DNA from: Diplolepis rosae
Taxonomy: Eukaryota; Arthropoda; Insecta; Hymenoptera; Diplolepididae
Reading direction: 5' to 3'
Length of the DNA: 64,000 nt
Assembly (NCBI GenBank): GCA_030998225.1
Contig: JAPYXD010000704.1
Span: 12,338,001-12,402,000, forward strand
This document shows positions 61,601-64,000 of this stretch, one piece after another. Made by a program: the position numbers and the translations under genes. Position 1 is the first letter of the stretch. Each line of letters starts with the position of its first letter. Under the pieces are notes generated by a model, which was not told the origin of the DNA, made no database searches, and saw only the letters and a program-made list of their open reading frames with translations.

Positions 61601-64000
61601 TCTTTATGTACTGATTATAACAATAAAATCTTAATTAGTCAATTTTTAAATCGTAAATCAAAAGAGTCGTACTATTAAATTATTTTTATAAAAATTGTAT
61701 GTGCTTTAGAGTTCCACATGGATAAAAGGATAGAAATGATGATTTCTAATACTATTGCAGCAAAATGGAAACCAGTGGGCAAACTTTGATTGAAATTACA
61801 GGGTGTTCGATTTTGTTAACAGGCATCTCGTCCGAGTACGACGTGTGGTATACACAAAAGGTATATGTATAATATTGTAGATATTATATAAGGCATGCAT
61901 CACCTGCCGGCAGTTGATGCTCTGGGCCATCGTCCGACATAGTTCACGCACCGGATATAACATTAAACTATAATAACTTCAACAAATACTTCGGTGCGTG
62001 TACCACGTAACGGCCTCGTCGTCGTCGCACGGCAAAACAGAGAATAATAAAGTGCCCGGATTTCGTTTCCTTCCAGCGTTGAATTTTGGAATGGGAACGA
62101 AATTCGGGAGCTGGTTGTAAGTATAACGACACATATGTACACTTTAAGTATCACTATATTATAAAAATCCCGAGAATTCAAAATGAATTTTTTTAAAATT
62201 CTACTTGTTCCGTGAGATATTCGTGTATGCGCACAAAACACAACAAAGTAACAGTGCTGCATTTCACATCGAAATTTTAATAATTGTCAACAATTAGTTT
62301 TACTAGAACCTACGGCCTTATATACGATATCACTGTGATTCGAGGAAATTTATCGTTTTCCTTACTTTTTCGCGATTATTCTCCGTGCGTCGACAAGATC
62401 GAGCACGTGGTGAATCGAACCGATGGAGAGCAAAAACTACCGCTTTCTTAGATCGTCCTTAAAGTGTCATCGTCTTTCATCTCCATCAACTACAGCTCTC
62501 GAGATTCCAGGCGTTTACGAAACCTTCCTAAATACAAATGCGTTAACCTTAACCTTCTGCGCTAGAGTAAGTTAATTAATTATTGAAACAGCCGTCGCAT
62601 GTGTATCTAGCAACTACATAACTTTACTAACATAGTTCGGCTAATCGTGATTTCACTAGAAACTTACATGTTAGATACTTTTTTCCACTTTCCACCACTT
62701 ATCGCCTTTTTGGCTATCTCTACTCCTCTCCCTGACTAAGCGTCTTACGATTAATCACGATAATTAGCGCCTCCAGATTCTTCCGTTGGAATAGCTGCGA
62801 GGTTGAAATCGCATAATCTCACGTGCAGAACGCAGTCAGAGAGATCAAATAGATTCATTTGCGCCACGCAAAGCAGACTCTGTTTTTATTGTCGTCAAGT
62901 GCATATCCGTGAAACAAAATCGATGTTACACGACAACGGCTTAAGCGCCTGCGTTCTTTTTTATTTTTGTAATTGTTTCAGAGTTGCTTATATACTTTTT
63001 GGAAAAGGCGGAGCGAGGCGCAAAAGAATTCTCTGCCGGATTAGCAATGTCGCTTTAAGCTAAGCACTAGTTTACAAGCCTTGTTTATTTGTATATTTTA
63101 ATTATGATCTCCATTTCCAATGAATTCTCGTCTTGTCGTATTCACTCCTTTTTCGTTCTCTCGATCCCCCGTTGCTTATCACTTTGTGCTCCTCGAATCA
63201 ACTTGGCTTTCCATGCCATTTCCTTTTTATTTCCCTGCGGCAGTTTATAAACACGCAGTAGCAGTCTTTGTTTCGAGGAAATATCCTATCGTTTGTTTGC
63301 TCTCGACAATTTTTCCTTATTTCTATTTTCCCTCCAATTGCTTCTCTTGCAATACTGATTTCCATCCTTTTATACACGAATTTTCTCACACCCATCGATC
63401 GCTCTTTGGCAGAAACTTTAGATCAACTCTTTTAATTTTGCTTGTATCAAGAATTCTGGTTCGAGAATTTCGAGTAATTTGCTAGAGACATCCAATTCGA
63501 AGGCACGGAATCGACATTTTCCAAACTTTTTTTTTTATATTTCTACATCTTGCTTTTTACACTTTTTATCCGTTGTTCTTCTACTCTTTTATACTCTGTT
63601 TCCTTTTCTCATTTATTTTTCAGAGATTCCGGATTCTGAGAGACCGGCGAACGAATACTTTGGAGTGTTGAAGGATTGATTAGAACGCTACTCTCGTTGA
63701 ATTGTCGTTGGAACAGGGATTCTCGTTGGAGGGAAAGTTTGGATTTCTTGATGATTGCGAGTTATTTTCTTTTCTTATTTTCTTGTTTGGAGCTCGTTGA
63801 GCCTTAGAGTTTTAATCACTTTAACGAAGATGGGAAAAAACACGAGCTCGAATTTTCTATTGTTATACAGTTTTTTTTAAAGTGCTATCGACTTTCCCAC
63901 TTCTGGGTTTGCTTTGCGACCTGAACATACCGCAGTGAATCCCAAGGTTTCTTTTTGTTTTTCTTTCGGTTGTAGTTGCGTCTATCAAATACCAACAGTT
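58617..64000. other. Gene-free DNA with promoter-like patches
   Basis: No coding exon recognised. Base composition becomes more even than elsewhere, especially 61800-63100. A TATATAAG at 61885-61892 is followed by the palindrome CTGCCGGCAG (61904-61913), which overlaps an E-box CACCTG. Pyrimidine-rich tracts are common from 63100 on. This could be the 5' flank or first intron of a gene to the right. Confidence 0.3.

Noticed and set aside
63120..63485. Plus-strand ORF of 121 codons
   Set aside because: Phe/Ser/Pro-rich product of a pyrimidine-rich tract, with no recognisable domain or exon structure around it.
1..64000. tRNA, rRNA or known insect microRNA genes
   Set aside because: Reading both strands by eye, I found no convincing tRNA B-box with cloverleaf, no rRNA and no mature microRNA sequence I know. 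A covariance-model scan would be needed to exclude them.

Overview
The window is insect nuclear DNA: AT-rich, with short GT-AG introns, metazoan housekeeping genes, and intergenic space full of snap-back (inverted-repeat) elements. A hymenopteran is my best guess, but the sequence does not prove the order. Exons were joined by hand from splice sites, reading phase and remembered protein families; no search was run.

Layout. The left edge holds the last exon of NDC1 (+ strand), then a six-exon DUF4806 gene (2746-4373, +). From 4.4 to 22.7 kb I find no gene, only hairpin elements, tandem duplications and AT-rich DNA. VPS51 (22669-26404, -) is complete in ten exons and is preceded by a 60-codon ORF that overlaps its start codon by four bases (ATGA). 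Divergent from it is a gene for a triple-THAP, BESS-like protein (27129-29234, +). Next on the minus strand come an unrecognised three-exon gene (30745-31420) and CHMP3 (33101-34515).

The most striking part is 35.6-53.4 kb on the minus strand. A nine-exon gene (43132-53384) starts as a secreted GH79 heparanase-like enzyme of about 468 residues and then reads in frame, across a phase-0 intron, into one 5.8-kb exon that encodes a disordered repeat tail of 1,939 residues. Directly downstream on the same strand is a second secreted, acidic, repeat-bearing protein (35627-41822). It has a signal-peptide exon, three tandem 87-residue repeats and acidic Ser-Gly sites of the kind that carry glycosaminoglycan chains. 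The two proteins share a small Cys/EGD motif. A heparanase-like enzyme next to a candidate proteoglycan is the best candidate for an undescribed system here; the functional link is inference.

From 53.4 to 64 kb I find no gene. A second member of the hairpin family seen at 31.5 kb lies at 58.2 kb, and there are scattered promoter-like patches. VPS51 (GARP/EARP tethering), CHMP3 (ESCRT-III) and NDC1 (nuclear pore) are unrelated housekeeping neighbours rather than a functional cluster.
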